Assembly: GCA_902810755.1 (NCBI GenBank)
Contig: CADDYT010000067.1
Location: 1-33,433 of the forward strand
Length of the DNA stretch: 33,433 nucleotides
Source: Chloroflexota bacterium
Lineage (GTDB): Bacteria > Chloroflexota > Ktedonobacteria > Ktedonobacterales > Ktedonobacteraceae
Direction: 5' to 3'
Shown here: positions 1 through 9,273 of the stretch, piece by piece
Layout of the letters: every line of letters starts with the position of its first letter
Position numbering within the stretch: the stretch's first letter is position 1
The notes under the pieces: model-generated
What the model saw: the letters and a program-made list of their open reading frames with translations, nothing else
Database searches by the model: none
Told to the model about the DNA's origin: nothing
Made by a program: the position numbers and the translations under genes

Positions 1-71
1 CTCTAGACGATGGCTCCCCAGGGGGCACGAGCCGCCCGTCTAGAGGAGGGCCACCCCTGGCGGCTGGCCTG
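1..71. repeat. Inverted repeat plus reversed copy of the GGCCACCC repeat, downstream of ftsH
   Basis: The 9-bp arms CTCTAGACG (1-9) and CGTCTAGAG (37-45) form an inverted repeat with a GC-rich loop. Directly after it, 49-71 matches, in reverse orientation and with one mismatch, the 23-nt core of the two repeat copies at about 19978 and 20096. The arm sequence is followed by GAGGAGGGCCACC, which also resembles the flank of the 19.98 kb copy. The element lies just past the ftsH stop codon, so it could act as its terminator, though no T-run is visible. It is best read as a member of a dispersed intergenic palindromic repeat family. The left end may be cut by the window edge. Confidence 0.55.
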
Positions 72-98
72 CTTCTTGCGGATGGCCTGGGCCGCGTT

Positions 99-2426
99 TC
101 ACTCAGGCTGACACGATGCTTCCTCAAGCAGCGCCTCAAATTGCTGACGTTTGAGGTGTTCGTGTTCCAGCAGGGCGTCGGCCAGTTTATGGAGCTGGTC
201 GGCGTGTTCGCTGAGAATTTTGCGCGCCAGGTCACGGCCTTCGTTGAGGATGCGCAGCACTTCGCGGTCGACAAGGATGGAGAGCGCGGCGCTGCCACTG
301 CTGGCAGCAGGCGCGGCCATGCCCATGGCAAAGGAACGCTGCGATGGGCGTTCATTGCCGTTGAAGCGTAACTGGCCGTCGGCATCCATGACCAGGGAGC
401 GCGGCCCGGAGTCGAGATCGGTGAGACTCATGTTGAGGCTCATGCCGTCGGCGGTGGCGCGGTAATCGGCGAAGACAACGCCAACCTGTTCGCTCATGCC
501 CCAGCGCGTGACCATACGGCGGGCGAGGTCGGTGACGACCTGCAGGTCGTTTTCCGCACCGGTGGTGACATGCTCCGCGCCAAAGGTCAGTTCTTCGGCC
601 ACGCGCCCGCCGAGGCCAACGGCGATACGCGACATCAGGAATTCGCGGCTGTAGTTGTAGCGATCCTCTTCTGGAATGAACTGCGTCACGCCGAGGCTCT
701 GGCCGCGCGGCAAGATGGTCACGGCATTGACACTATCCGCTTCGGGCAGGTGGTAAGCGACGAGGGCATGGCCGCCTTCATGATAGGCAATCACGCGGCG
801 ATCCTGCTCGCTCATCACCAGAGGGCGCAGCGCGCCCAGCTGTACCCGCGCCAGAGCCTGCTCAAAACAATCGTGGGTGAGAGATTCAAGATTATTGCGG
901 GCAGCCAGCAGCGCAGCCTCGTTGACAAGGTTGGCGAGATCAGCCCCGCTCATCCCCGTTGTCATGCGCGAGAGGCGTTCCAGCGAGACATCCTCGTGCA
1001 GGGGAGTACGGCGCGTATGCACCTTCAAGATCGCCTCACGCCCGGCACGGTCGGGATACGACACGGTGATATGCCGGTCAAAGCGACCGGGGCGCAGCAG
1101 GGCCTTGTCGAGAATATCGACGCGGTTGGTCGCCGCCAGTACCACAACGGCCTCGCGGTTGTTGAAGCCATCGAGTTCGACCAGCAACTGGTTGAGCGTC
1201 TGATCGCGTTCATCATTGCCGGTGACGCGCATAGAACGCTTGCGTCCGACGGCATCCAGTTCGTCAATGAAGATGACGCAGGGAGCGGCCTGGCGAGCCT
1301 GCTGGAACAGGTCGCGCACGCGGCTGGCGCCGATGCCGACAAACATCTCCACAAATTCAGAGGCGCTCATGCTGAAGAACGGCACTCCGGCCTCGCCAGC
1401 TACCGCTTTTGCCAGCAACGTCTTGCCGGTTCCGGGCGGGCCAACCAGCAGCGCGCCGCGCGGGATACGCGCGCCCAGCCGTTCATATTGCTGCGGGCTG
1501 CGTAAAAAGCGCACAATCTCTTCCAGTTCGATCCTCACCTCATCGATACCCGCGACATCCGCGAAAGTCACAGGCGGCGTGAGGTTGATGGGGGTAGCAG
1601 TCCCGCGCGTCGCCGGAGTAGTGACCGTCCTTGTAGGCTTCCCATCTTTGAAGTGCGCTTCTTTCTTCTGCGTCGCATCTTTCGCATTATCATAACGACG
1701 CGCCCGGCCTTTGACCATGCCATTGATGCGGTCGTTGACGGCGCGGGATGAACGCGCGGCGTTGCCGTTGTTGCGCGGGGCAAAAACGAGCGCCATCAGC
1801 AGCACCAGGAAGAGCAGCGGGAGAAATTTCCACAGCAATCCAGGCCACGCAGGCGTTTGAGCGACCGGTACTGTGGTCACGGTGACATCTTTGCTCGCCA
1901 GCAATGACATAAGCCTGCCATCGCCGGTCGCGGGCAGCGTTGTATAGATGGCACTACCGGCAGCAAGCGACGGCGCGGTGGCCGTCACCGGCCAGGTAGG
2001 ATAGCCAGCGCCCAGATAGTGAGACCAGGCGGCATAATTGGCCGCTCGCTTGCTCGCACTGCTGGTCGCCACAACTGTTGGCGCGCCGTTAGCTGCCTGA
2101 TAGGGATTCACCAGTAGAGCATTGATATCCTGCCCCTGAATCCTCACCGCCTGCACGTTGCCGGCCTCTACCTGCTGGATAAACGTGCTATAGCTGACGG
2201 CGGTAACGCCCTCTGGCGGCGTGGCAGTCGCGACCGGCGTCGGCAACATACTCGCAATGCCAAACAGCAACGCCGTTATAGCAATCAAAAGAACGCCTGT
2301 GAAAACTCTCTGTCTATGCTCTTTTACAAACTTCACAATCGCTTTCTGATAGTCTGTTACACTTCTCTTCTGTTTGTTTCCCCGACGTATCGCCAGTTTG
2401 CGCTGGCGACCACCCTTGTCGTCCAT
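99..2426 (-). CDS. ftsH: ATP-dependent zinc metalloprotease FtsH
   Basis: Membrane-anchored AAA+ protease that degrades misassembled membrane proteins and short-lived regulators. One N-terminal membrane segment lies near residues 38-60 and a second near 200-215, with an extracytoplasmic region between. The AAA module has Walker A GPPGTGKT (329-336), Walker B with [10 protein letters not shown], and the second region of homology ending in RPGRFDRH. The peptidase domain carries the zinc motif HEGGH (His549 onward) and the third-ligand region GAENDLQ. At about 775 aa it is longer than the usual 610-650. The extra length is a basic linker before the AAA domain and a Ser/Gly/Ala-rich insert of about 60 residues near the C-terminus. 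I choose ATG at 2426 because GAGGTGA sits 5 nt upstream. A GTG at 2435 is also in frame but lies inside that ribosome binding site. It is transcribed alone, divergent from the quinone oxidoreductase. Confidence 0.95.
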   Translation of the reverse strand: MDDKGGRQRKLAIRRGNKQKRSVTDYQKAIVKFVKEHRQRVFTGVLLIAITALLFGIASMLPTPVATATPPEGVTAVSYSTFIQQVEAGNVQAVRIQGQDINALLVNPYQAANGAPTVVATSSASKRAANYAAWSHYLGAGYPTWPVTATAPSLAAGSAIYTTLPATGDGRLMSLLASKDVTVTTVPVAQTPAWPGLLWKFLPLLFLVLLMALVFAPRNNGNAARSSRAVNDRINGMVKGRARRYDNAKDATQKKEAHFKDGKPTRTVTTPATRGTATPINLTPPVTFADVAGIDEVRIELEEIVRFLRSPQQYERLGARIPRGALLVGPPGTGKTLLAKAVAGEAGVPFFSMSASEFVEMFVGIGASRVRDLFQQARQAAPCVIFIDELDAVGRKRSMRVTGNDERDQTLNQLLVELDGFNNREAVVVLAATNRVDILDKALLRPGRFDRHITVSYPDRAGREAILKVHTRRTPLHEDVSLERLSRMTTGMSGADLANLVNEAALLAARNNLESLTHDCFEQALARVQLGALRPLVMSEQDRRVIAYHEGGHALVAYHLPEADSVNAVTILPRGQSLGVTQFIPEEDRYNYSREFLMSRIAVGLGGRVAEELTFGAEHVTTGAENDLQVVTDLARRMVTRWGMSEQVGVVFADYRATADGMSLNMSLTDLDSGPRSLVMDADGQLRFNGNERPSQRSFAMGMAAPAASSGSAALSILVDREVLRILNEGRDLARKILSEHADQLHKLADALLEHEHLKRQQFEALLEEASCQPE

Positions 2427-3046
2427 GTTGTTCACCTCGCCTGAACAGGCGTGCCGCGCCCCGGTTTCTTCTGTATCGTCCAGAGTCGCGCACGTACATC
2501 ACCATTCCCCCGTCACAACAGGTAGCTCTGCGGGCAGGCGGGCGTTGAGGTTTGACTCCCTCTTCCTATCTTCAGTGATAGAACCCTGTCCCCTACCGGG
2601 AGAATCCTTCTTTCTATAGCTGCAATAAAATGCAGGAAAGAGGCCAGAATAATAAAATTGAATGAACAAACTCAGGCGTGTTCCGTATGGACGCTCTTCG
2701 ATAGTGTAACGCAGAGTTCCCTCGCTGACACTACTTTAGAGGAACTTCGGTACTTTCTTCTTATTACCTCCGCTGTTCCATACCACTTCAGATTGTACCA
2801 TCATGTAACAAGATTGTATATTAAACGGTTGAAGAAAGTGATCAGTTACGTGATGATACTTCTCTTACATCAACGCTCCCACCCTCCCCGATTACAGTAT
2901 GAGTTCCTATCTATTTGTTATACGTAGGAAGTTACCTTGCGGGATGCATCGGGGATAAGATATATATTAAAGAAGACCCTCGCGCATGACACGGCCACGA
3001 GAATCATGCCCGATGTTGGGCGTAAAAGCTCATGAAAGGAATTTCG
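2427..3046. other. Intergenic region, divergent promoters expected, no gene recognised
   Basis: About 620 bp between two divergent genes, clearly more AT-rich than the flanks from about 2630 to 2980. An 89-codon open frame at 2658-2927 (+) has no ribosome binding site and no recognisable motif, so I do not call it. A possible -10 (TATATT, 2963-2968) for the rightward gene lies about 80 bp before its start, but no convincing -35 is placed correctly. No tRNA or structured RNA was recognised. Confidence 0.5.
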
Positions 3047-4021
3047 ATGAAAGCGATTCGTATCAACCAGACAGGCGGCCCGGAGGTGATGCAGCTTGAG
3101 AATATCGAGAAGCCGGAACCGAAAGAGGGCCAGGTGCTGATGAAGATAGCGGCGGTCGGGATCAATTTTGCCGATCTGGCGCAGCGAGAGGGAACCTATT
3201 TGACGCGCACGCGCACGCCGACCACGCTGGGCTTCGAGGCGGCAGGCACGGTAGAGGCGCTGGGGCCGGGGGTGACAGCGCCGCCGGTTGGCACGCGCGT
3301 CGTGGCCTTTGTGGAAGGGGCCTACGCCGAGTATGCGCTGGCGAACGCGAACTCCGTGATTCCCATTCCGCCGCCACTGGATTTTGTGCAGGCCGCCGCG
3401 CTTCCCGTGCAAGGCATTACTGCCTACCAGCTTCTGCATGACGCGGCGCATCTCCAGCCGGGCCAGAGCGTGCTGGTTCACGCGGCAGCAGGGGGCGTGG
3501 GAACGCTGGCGGTGCAGCTTGCGAAGCTGGCGGGCGCAGGTACCGTCATCGGCACAGCCAGCAACGACGAGAAGCTCAACCTTGCGCGCCAGTTGGGCGC
3601 GGATGTCGCCATCAATTACACAGAGCCGGACTGGGTGGAGCAGGTGAAGCGGGCCACAAACGGGCAAGGAGCGGACATCATCCTCGAAATGGTAGGCGGC
3701 AGCATCGCCGAGCAGAGCCTGCAATGCCTGGCCCCATTCGGCCACATGGTCGTCTTTGGAGCGGCCAGCGGCAAGATCGCGCAGTTTTCCGGCATCCAGC
3801 TGATGTACAAAAACCAGACGATTACTGGCTACTGGCTCACCGCCTGGATGAGCCTCCGCCCTCAGGCCGTCGCCCAGGCCCTCACGCAACTGATCCAGTA
3901 CTTCGCGCAGGGCCAGCTCAAGGTCATCGTCGGGCAAACCTACCCGCTGGAACAGGCCGCGCAGGCCCATCGCGCCATTGCGAACCGCCAGACAACGGGA
4001 AAGGTGGTGCTGACGATTTAA
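3047..4021 (+). CDS. NADPH:quinone oxidoreductase-like, zinc-independent MDR family
   Basis: Medium-chain dehydrogenase/reductase of the quinone oxidoreductase (zeta-crystallin) type, which reduces quinones or other alpha,beta-unsaturated carbonyls with NADPH in the cytoplasm. The GroES-like domain starts MKAIRINQTGGPEVMQLE, a typical family opening, with GINFADLAQREG near residue 45. The Rossmann domain has the nucleotide loop AAAGGVG near residue 150. The zinc-ligand cysteines of alcohol dehydrogenases are absent. Length 324 aa is normal. ATG at 3047 is preferred over 3032 because AAAGGA ends 6 nt before it. The gene converges on the M50 protease with only 17 bp between stop codons. The real substrate cannot be told from sequence. 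Confidence 0.93.
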   Translation: MKAIRINQTGGPEVMQLENIEKPEPKEGQVLMKIAAVGINFADLAQREGTYLTRTRTPTTLGFEAAGTVEALGPGVTAPPVGTRVVAFVEGAYAEYALANANSVIPIPPPLDFVQAAALPVQGITAYQLLHDAAHLQPGQSVLVHAAAGGVGTLAVQLAKLAGAGTVIGTASNDEKLNLARQLGADVAINYTEPDWVEQVKRATNGQGADIILEMVGGSIAEQSLQCLAPFGHMVVFGAASGKIAQFSGIQLMYKNQTITGYWLTAWMSLRPQAVAQALTQLIQYFAQGQLKVIVGQTYPLEQAAQAHRAIANRQTTGKVVLTI

Positions 4022-4038
4022 CTGACAATTTATTACAC

Positions 4039-5202
4039 CTAAGCGGCGCGTTGTTGGGGCGGCTGCTGGTTCTTTGGCAGAGCAGCATGCAGGCCGAGGC
4101 TGCGCCGCACTTCGATGTAGCGGATGATGGAATCGCGGCTGAGGATGCCGACGACGCGCCCGTTTTGCACGACGGGGAGCTGGTTCACATCCTGATTTGC
4201 CATCAGCGAGAGAACATCGTTCAAATTCTGAGTGGGAGAAACGGCGTGCAGGCGATCCACGGGAATCATTGCCATGCCGACCGGCGTCTGCGCCCACTGG
4301 TCGCGCGGGACACGGCGAATATCGTTAAGCGTAATCAGGCCGGCAAGCTGCTCGCCCTGCACGACGAGGGCGGATCGCAGGCCCTGGGGCAGAAAGTATT
4401 CATCAACCAGCCGTTGCAGCGAGATATTGGCGGGAACCGTCACGGGATTGGAATTCATCACCTGACTCACGGTCACGCCTTTGAACATAGACTCCAGCAT
4501 GACCTGAGAGTTGGCGGTGCGCGCCGCATTCAGCAGGAACCAGCCAATGAAGCCCAGCCAGATGCCGGAGAAGAAATTACCGGCGAAGAACACCCAGACG
4601 CCGATGAGAATGAAAATGACGGCGACAATCTCGCCAATCACCGAGGCAACACGCGTCGCACTACGCAGGTTGCCAGTAATTTTCCAGATAATCGAACGCA
4701 GGACGCGCCCTCCATCCAGTGGGAAGCCGGGGATCAGGTTGAAGATGCCCAGCAAGATGTTGGCAATCGCCAGATAGCTCAGAATGGCCTCAAGGGGCGA
4801 ACCGGTGCGAGCAAGAGGCAGGTAGAGCAGGAAGGCGATGACACCAAGAACGATGCTGACAAGTGGCCCAACAATCGCCATCCAGAATTCCTTACCCGGA
4901 CTCTGCGGCTCGCCTTCAATATTGGAGACACCGCCAAAGATGAAGAGCGTGATGCTTTTCACCGGTATCCCCTCCGCGCGAGCGACCAGCGAGTGTCCCA
5001 GTTCGTGCAAGAGAACGGAGACAAACAGCAAAACAGCCGCGATAAAACCGACAATCCAGTAGGTAGCCGTTCCCCAGCCGGGATAGACCAGCATAAATTG
5101 CGTCGCCAGCGACCATGTGATAAGCACTACAATGATGATCCAGGTGTAATTAATATCGATCTCGATACCTGCGATTTTACCGAGGTGGATTGATCCAGGC
5201 AT
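4039..5202 (-). CDS. Site-2 protease family (M50) membrane metalloprotease with CBS pair
   Basis: Intramembrane zinc protease of the SpoIVFB/S2P type, 387 aa. Several hydrophobic segments fill residues 20-230. The active site is HELGH (His66, Glu67, His70) in one helix and NLIPGFPLDGGRVL (Asp163) in another, the normal M50 pair. The C-terminal third (about 240-375) is a CBS tandem: MNSNPVTVPANISLQRLVDEY begins the first repeat and MIPVDRLHAVSPTQNLNDVL the second. CBS pairs often bind adenine nucleotides, so proteolysis may respond to energy state (inference). ATG at 5202 is chosen because AAAGGAG lies 7 nt upstream; an upstream in-frame ATG at 5235 lacks such support. The substrate is unknown, and no anti-sigma factor gene is adjacent. 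Confidence 0.93.
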   Translation of the reverse strand: MPGSIHLGKIAGIEIDINYTWIIIVVLITWSLATQFMLVYPGWGTATYWIVGFIAAVLLFVSVLLHELGHSLVARAEGIPVKSITLFIFGGVSNIEGEPQSPGKEFWMAIVGPLVSIVLGVIAFLLYLPLARTGSPLEAILSYLAIANILLGIFNLIPGFPLDGGRVLRSIIWKITGNLRSATRVASVIGEIVAVIFILIGVWVFFAGNFFSGIWLGFIGWFLLNAARTANSQVMLESMFKGVTVSQVMNSNPVTVPANISLQRLVDEYFLPQGLRSALVVQGEQLAGLITLNDIRRVPRDQWAQTPVGMAMIPVDRLHAVSPTQNLNDVLSLMANQDVNQLPVVQNGRVVGILSRDSIIRYIEVRRSLGLHAALPKNQQPPQQRAA

Positions 5203-5288
5203 AGCTCTACTCCTTTTATAGTTACTTCTTCCCATCTTCTATCTCTATCACGTTGCAAAGTGATGAGAAGGTGATATATTCAGAGCCA

Positions 5289-5316
5289 TTCACGAGCTAA
5301 TTCTACAGGTTATAAT
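5289..5316 (+). promoter_or_regulatory. Predicted sigma-70 promoter of the ETF gene
   Basis: TTCACG (5289-5294), a 16-nt spacer, then a consensus TATAAT (5311-5316). The predicted transcript starts near 5323 and leaves a leader of about 37 nt before the ATG at 5360. The position is right for the fused electron-transfer flavoprotein gene. The -35 matches the consensus only partly. Confidence 0.55.
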
Positions 5317-5359
5317 GCAGAGTATGATATTTGCAGAATGAGGTTAAGGAGTGCCTGCA

Positions 5360-7261
5360 ATGAGTGAGACAGGGCAAAACGAAATCGGGCCATTAAAGAT
5401 GATTGTGTGTATCAAGCAGGTGCCGTTGCTATCGGCGCTGCGCTTCGATCAAGAGACGCGGCGATTGGTGCGCGAAGGGGTGCCGCTGGAACTGAACGAA
5501 CTGGATGTCTACGCGCTGACGGAGGCGATTCGCCTGCGCGAGCGGCACGGAGGAGAAGTGATTGCCATGACGATGGGGCCACCCCAGGCCCGCGAGGCGC
5601 TGGCAACGGCGCTGGCAATGGGGGCAGACAGAGCCATCCATCTCAACGACCGGGCCTTTGGCGGCTCTGATACGATGGCAACGGCTCGCGCCCTGGCCCT
5701 GGCAATCCGGCGAGAGCAGCCCGACCTGATCTTCTGCGGTCGCCACAGTATCGATGCCGAGACGGCACAGGTGGGGCCGGAACTGGCGGAGATGCTCAAT
5801 CTTCCACAGATCAGCGCCGTAGAGCAGATCACCCTCCAGCGCGGCGCGGGCGGGCGCGCGCTGCTCGCCACCCGCGAGACCGACGAGGGCAGCGAAACGC
5901 TCATCGCCCCCCTGCCCGCACTGGTCACGGCGGCAGAGAAGCTGAACGAGGGCCTCTGGCCCGATGAGCAGGCCATACGCGAGGCCAGCCAGCAGACAGA
6001 GCGTTACCAGGTTCTCAGCGCCGCCGATCTAAACGCCGACCTCACCACGCTGGGCCAGCAAGGCTCGCCGACATGGGTGGCAAACGTCGAGGAAGACACG
6101 TATGCACGGGCAGGAGAGATGATTACGGAAAGCGACCCGGCACAGGCGGCAAAGCTGCTGCTGGATGCGCTGGAGGCACGCGGCCTTTTGCAACCAGAAA
6201 TGGAGCAGACGATCAGGCAGGCAGGAAGGGCAGAGGCTGGCAGCATACGGGCGAGAAAAGGGGAGCCATTGCCGGGCAGAGCGGTATGGGTTGTGGCGGA
6301 ACGCTCGCAACAGAACCTGCGCCGGGTCACGCTGGAACTGCTGGGCAAGGGCGTTGCGCTGGCGGCGGCGCTCCAGGGAGAACTGGCGGCTGTCCTCATC
6401 GGCGGCCCAGATGTTACCCGCGATGTGGAAACGCTGGCAGCGTATGGCGCGGAACGGGTCTACGTGGCGGCAGACCCCGCGCTGGCAACATACACGACGG
6501 ATGGCTATACGGCAGTGCTGGCCGGGGCCATCGAACATTACAGACCGGCGGCTGTCCTGCTCGGCTCGACCGCTAATGGGCGCGACCTCGCCCCCCGCGT
6601 CGCCGCCCGCCTCCATCTGGGCCTGACAGGGGACTGCATCGATCTGGGCATCGACGAGCAGGGACGATTGATCCAGTACAAACCGGCCTTTGGCAACAAA
6701 ATTCTCTCCTCGATCCTCTCTTCAACGCTTCCAGCAATGGCGACCCTGCGACCCGGCATGCTTTCCGCCATCGAGCCAGATACGAGCCGGAAAGCCAGCA
6801 TCGAAACGCTGCCGGTAGAGGGCGTGGCAGCACAGATACGCACGCGCATCCTGAGCCAGCAGCAGTACGATACGGGCGTGGCAGAGCTGGAAGCGGCCAG
6901 CATTGTGCTGGGCGTCGGCATGGGCATGGGCGAGCCGACGCAGTACGGGGAGATGTATAAGCTGGCGGCGCTGCTCCACGCGGCGATCGGCGCGACGCGC
7001 AACGTGACCGACCAGGGCTGGCTGCCAAAGCAGAAGCAGATCGGCCTGACGGGCCGCGCCATCTCGCCGCGCCTCTATCTCGCGCTCGGCGTGCGCGGCG
7101 CGCCGGAACACATCGCGGGCATTCGCAAGGCTGGCTTTGTCGTCTCCATCAACAAAAACAAGCGGGCCGCCATCTTCCGTCACTCCGATATCGGCGTGGT
7201 GGCAGATGTCCATGTCCTCTTACCGCACCTGATTGAGCAGTTGGAGAGACGAAAGCAATAA
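5360..7261 (+). CDS. Electron transfer flavoprotein, fused beta-alpha subunits
   Basis: A single 633-aa protein carrying both ETF subunits, normally two polypeptides. Residues about 10-265 are the beta subunit, with MIVCIKQVP, ALAMGADRAIHL and CGRHSIDAETAQVGPELAE. Residues about 300-633 are the alpha subunit, ending in the FAD-binding region with GLTGDCIDLGI, KPAFGNKI, LRPGM, LYLALGVRGAPEHIAG and INKNKRAAIFRHSDIGVVAD. ETF passes electrons from acyl-CoA and other dehydrogenases to the quinone pool or, in bifurcating forms, to NAD and ferredoxin. No ETF:quinone oxidoreductase or dehydrogenase gene is adjacent, so the partner is not shown. ATG at 5360 follows AAGGAG by 8 nt; an in-frame GTG at 5351 overlaps that site. 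The stop codon lies inside a perfect inverted repeat shared with the next gene. Confidence 0.93.
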   Translation: MSETGQNEIGPLKMIVCIKQVPLLSALRFDQETRRLVREGVPLELNELDVYALTEAIRLRERHGGEVIAMTMGPPQAREALATALAMGADRAIHLNDRAFGGSDTMATARALALAIRREQPDLIFCGRHSIDAETAQVGPELAEMLNLPQISAVEQITLQRGAGGRALLATRETDEGSETLIAPLPALVTAAEKLNEGLWPDEQAIREASQQTERYQVLSAADLNADLTTLGQQGSPTWVANVEEDTYARAGEMITESDPAQAAKLLLDALEARGLLQPEMEQTIRQAGRAEAGSIRARKGEPLPGRAVWVVAERSQQNLRRVTLELLGKGVALAAALQGELAAVLIGGPDVTRDVETLAAYGAERVYVAADPALATYTTDGYTAVLAGAIEHYRPAAVLLGSTANGRDLAPRVAARLHLGLTGDCIDLGIDEQGRLIQYKPAFGNKILSSILSSTLPAMATLRPGMLSAIEPDTSRKASIETLPVEGVAAQIRTRILSQQQYDTGVAELEAASIVLGVGMGMGEPTQYGEMYKLAALLHAAIGATRNVTDQGWLPKQKQIGLTGRAISPRLYLALGVRGAPEHIAGIRKAGFVVSINKNKRAAIFRHSDIGVVADVHVLLPHLIEQLERRKQ

Positions 7262-7325
7262 GAGGAGCGAGTCAGGCAAGCGCATCGACGCGCTTGCCGC
7301 GCTTGCCTGACTCGCTCCTCTTATT
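7257..7325. terminator. Bidirectional terminator, perfect 27-bp inverted repeat
   Basis: Arms 7257-7283 and 7299-7325 are exact reverse complements with a 15-nt loop. The outer ends read AATAAGAGG and CCTCTTATT, so each transcript ends its stem in a short U-containing tail. The TAA of the ETF gene (7259-7261) and the TAA of the convergent S9 peptidase (7321-7323) both lie inside the stems. The hairpin should therefore stop transcription from both sides. Confidence 0.85.
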
Positions 7326-9162
7326 TTGTCCCTTGCAGGTATTGATCGAGGAAACGGGCAATGGCGGGATAGACAACGAGGCGGTTGGCGCGTTTTACGA
7401 TGCCATGCCCCTCGTCTTCAAAGCGCAGGTATTCGACGGGGACGCCGCGCGCGCGCAGGGCAGCCACGATCTGCTCGGCCTCGCCAATGGGGACGCGGGG
7501 ATCGTTGGCCCCATGCACGACGAAGAGGGGCGCGGTAATATCATCCACGTGACGAATGGGAGAGATTTGCTCCAGAAAGTCGCGGTCGCGTTCCAGGCTA
7601 CCATACTCAGCTTCACGCAGCTTGCGCCGCCAGGGGCCGGTGTTTTCGAGGAAGGTGACGAAATTGGCGATGCCGACGATATCGACGGCGGCAGCCCACA
7701 GGTCGGGATAGGTGGTGATGGCGGAAAGCGTCATGAAGCCGCCATAGCTGCCGCCCATGACTGCGATGCGGCGCGGGTCGGCGATGCCGCTCTCACGCAG
7801 CCAGTCCACGGCGTAGCGCAGGTCGGCCACCGAGTCCATACGCTTGCGCACATCGTCCAGGCTCTGGTACTCGTAGCCATAGCCGGTGCTGCCGCGCACG
7901 TTGGGCGTGAGGACAGCTATGCCGTGCGCGACGAGATACTGGATGACGCGGTTGAAAATCGGGCGCGCCTGGCTCTCCGGGCCACCATGCACGTTAATCA
8001 AAACAGGCAGGTCACGCGGCTCTTTGCCTTCCGGCAGGTAGAGGAACGCCGGTATCTGGCGGCCATCAAAGGTGGGATAATGCACGAGCGAAGGAGCGAC
8101 GAAGGTATGCTGCGGGATGCCGCCCAGCGTGCTGCGCGTCGCCCGCCAGAGCGTCTTTGCCGCGACATCCCAGACGCGGACATCGGGCGCGTCGTTGGCG
8201 CAGTCCAGCGTGAAGGCCAGGCGGCTGCCATCTCGCGACCATGTGAGATCATAGATAATGCCGCCCGTCGGCAGTTCCGGCACGGGCAGGCTCTGCCGCT
8301 CCTCCCAGCCGTTGGAGACATCGAAGAGTCGCAGCCGCGAATAGCCATCTTCGTTGGTGACCAGCGCCATGCGCGTCCCATCTCTGGTCAGCGCCAGCCC
8401 TTCCTGATCCCAGGTCTCATCGAGCAGGTAGGTCATCTCCAGCGTGGCCAGGTCGAGCCATGCCAGCGAGAGAAACTGGCGACCGCGATTGCTGAGCAGG
8501 TAGAGTCCTTTGCGATCCGCCGACCATTGCCCGCCCACGTGCAGGGCCGGGCCATCATTCTCGCCAATCTCCGGCGTCAGCGCCCGCTCCTCCCCCGTCA
8601 GCGTGTCCAGCAGCAGCAACTGATTGCGCACATTGGACTCGTAATGGCTGACGAGCAGGAAGCGACCATCGGGCGAGTAACCGGCGGCATAATTGGTGCC
8701 ATCCTGCACAAACAGCTGTTTGACCTCGCCGCCCACTATAGCGCGCTCGTAAATGTCAAAATAGCGGCCATCGCGCTCATTGCTGGCATAGGCGATACGC
8801 CGACCATCGAGCGACCAGCCGCCAAAGATATACATGACTTCGGGCCGGTCTGTGAGCGGAACAAAGGTCGAGCCATCGGCGCTCAACGCATACAACTGCG
8901 TGCGCTCATTGCCCCCCACATCGCAGATGGCAAGCAACACATTCTCCGTTGGCGAGAAGACCGCCCCGGCCACACGATCCCCCTGAAACGTCAACTGCTG
9001 CGGCCACGCGGGTACGGAAGCATTGAGATCAATGGGAACACTCCACACCTCCGCTACACCCGTAATGTCCGTCAAGAACGTTAATTGCCGCCCATCCGGC
9101 GAGAAGCTGGCCCCATAGGCCGCGCCAACATTGAGATAACGTTCAAAGCTATATTCTGGCAC
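7321..9162 (-). CDS. S9 family peptidase (prolyl oligopeptidase / acylaminoacyl-peptidase type)
   Basis: Serine peptidase that cleaves short peptides. The N-terminal part (about 1-340) is a WD40/TolB-like beta-propeller with repeated blocks such as SFSPDGRQLTFLT, WSLDGRRIAYAS, GYSPDGRFLLVS and WSRDGSRLAFTL. The C-terminal alpha/beta-hydrolase holds the catalytic triad: Ser472 in GGSYGGF, Asp554 in HGANDPRVPIG and His586 in EDEGHGI. From the GTG at 9162 the protein is 613 aa and begins PEYSFERYLNV, which I recall as a usual family opening; GGAG sits 8 nt upstream. An ATG at 9201 is in frame but has no ribosome binding site. There is no signal peptide, so it is probably cytoplasmic. It is divergent from the ArsR/MFS operon and convergent with the ETF gene. 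Confidence 0.94.
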   Translation of the reverse strand: MPEYSFERYLNVGAAYGASFSPDGRQLTFLTDITGVAEVWSVPIDLNASVPAWPQQLTFQGDRVAGAVFSPTENVLLAICDVGGNERTQLYALSADGSTFVPLTDRPEVMYIFGGWSLDGRRIAYASNERDGRYFDIYERAIVGGEVKQLFVQDGTNYAAGYSPDGRFLLVSHYESNVRNQLLLLDTLTGEERALTPEIGENDGPALHVGGQWSADRKGLYLLSNRGRQFLSLAWLDLATLEMTYLLDETWDQEGLALTRDGTRMALVTNEDGYSRLRLFDVSNGWEERQSLPVPELPTGGIIYDLTWSRDGSRLAFTLDCANDAPDVRVWDVAAKTLWRATRSTLGGIPQHTFVAPSLVHYPTFDGRQIPAFLYLPEGKEPRDLPVLINVHGGPESQARPIFNRVIQYLVAHGIAVLTPNVRGSTGYGYEYQSLDDVRKRMDSVADLRYAVDWLRESGIADPRRIAVMGGSYGGFMTLSAITTYPDLWAAAVDIVGIANFVTFLENTGPWRRKLREAEYGSLERDRDFLEQISPIRHVDDITAPLFVVHGANDPRVPIGEAEQIVAALRARGVPVEYLRFEDEGHGIVKRANRLVVYPAIARFLDQYLQGTK

Positions 9163-9216
9163 TGGTTGTACTCCGTTTCCGCTTATTTCATGTGCTTGCA
9201 TTGTAACACGAAGTTA

Positions 9217-9245
9217 TTGACTTTCACAATTTTCTAAGTTACATT
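9217..9245 (+). promoter_or_regulatory. Predicted sigma-70 promoter of the ArsR-MFS operon
   Basis: TTGACT (9217-9222), 17-nt spacer, TACATT (9240-9245). The predicted start near 9252 falls at the left edge of the palindromic operator described next, which fits a repressible promoter. Confidence 0.5.
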
Positions 9246-9251
9246 CCTTTT

Positions 9252-9273
9252 ACGTACTAATTTCATAGTACGT
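9252..9273. promoter_or_regulatory. Palindromic operator, ACGTACTA-N6-TAGTACGT
   Basis: Perfect 8-bp arms (9252-9259 and 9266-9273) around a 6-nt spacer, overlapping the predicted transcription start of the regulator-exporter operon. ArsR-type winged-helix repressors bind such sites as dimers, so it is probably the regulator's own operator. The ligand is unknown. Confidence 0.55.

Noticed and set aside
570..1505. 311-codon plus-strand open frame opposite ftsH
   Set aside because: Antisense shadow of a well-supported AAA protease; the translation has no family motif and is a by-product of GC-rich codon use.
2658..2927. 89-codon plus-strand open frame in the AT-rich gap after ftsH
   Set aside because: No ribosome binding site, no recognisable domain; it could be a very old remnant but there is nothing to support it.
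2918..4297. 459-codon minus-strand frame opposite the quinone oxidoreductase
   Set aside because: Shadow frame; the plus-strand gene has start signals and family motifs.
3724..5193. 489-codon plus-strand frame covering the end of the quinone reductase and the M50 gene
   Set aside because: Different frame of a clear reductase, then antisense to the M50 protease; no ribosome binding site.
7294..9084. 596-codon plus-strand open frame opposite the S9 peptidase
   Set aside because: The minus strand encodes a complete peptidase with triad; the plus product has no motif, and its start lies inside the terminator hairpin.
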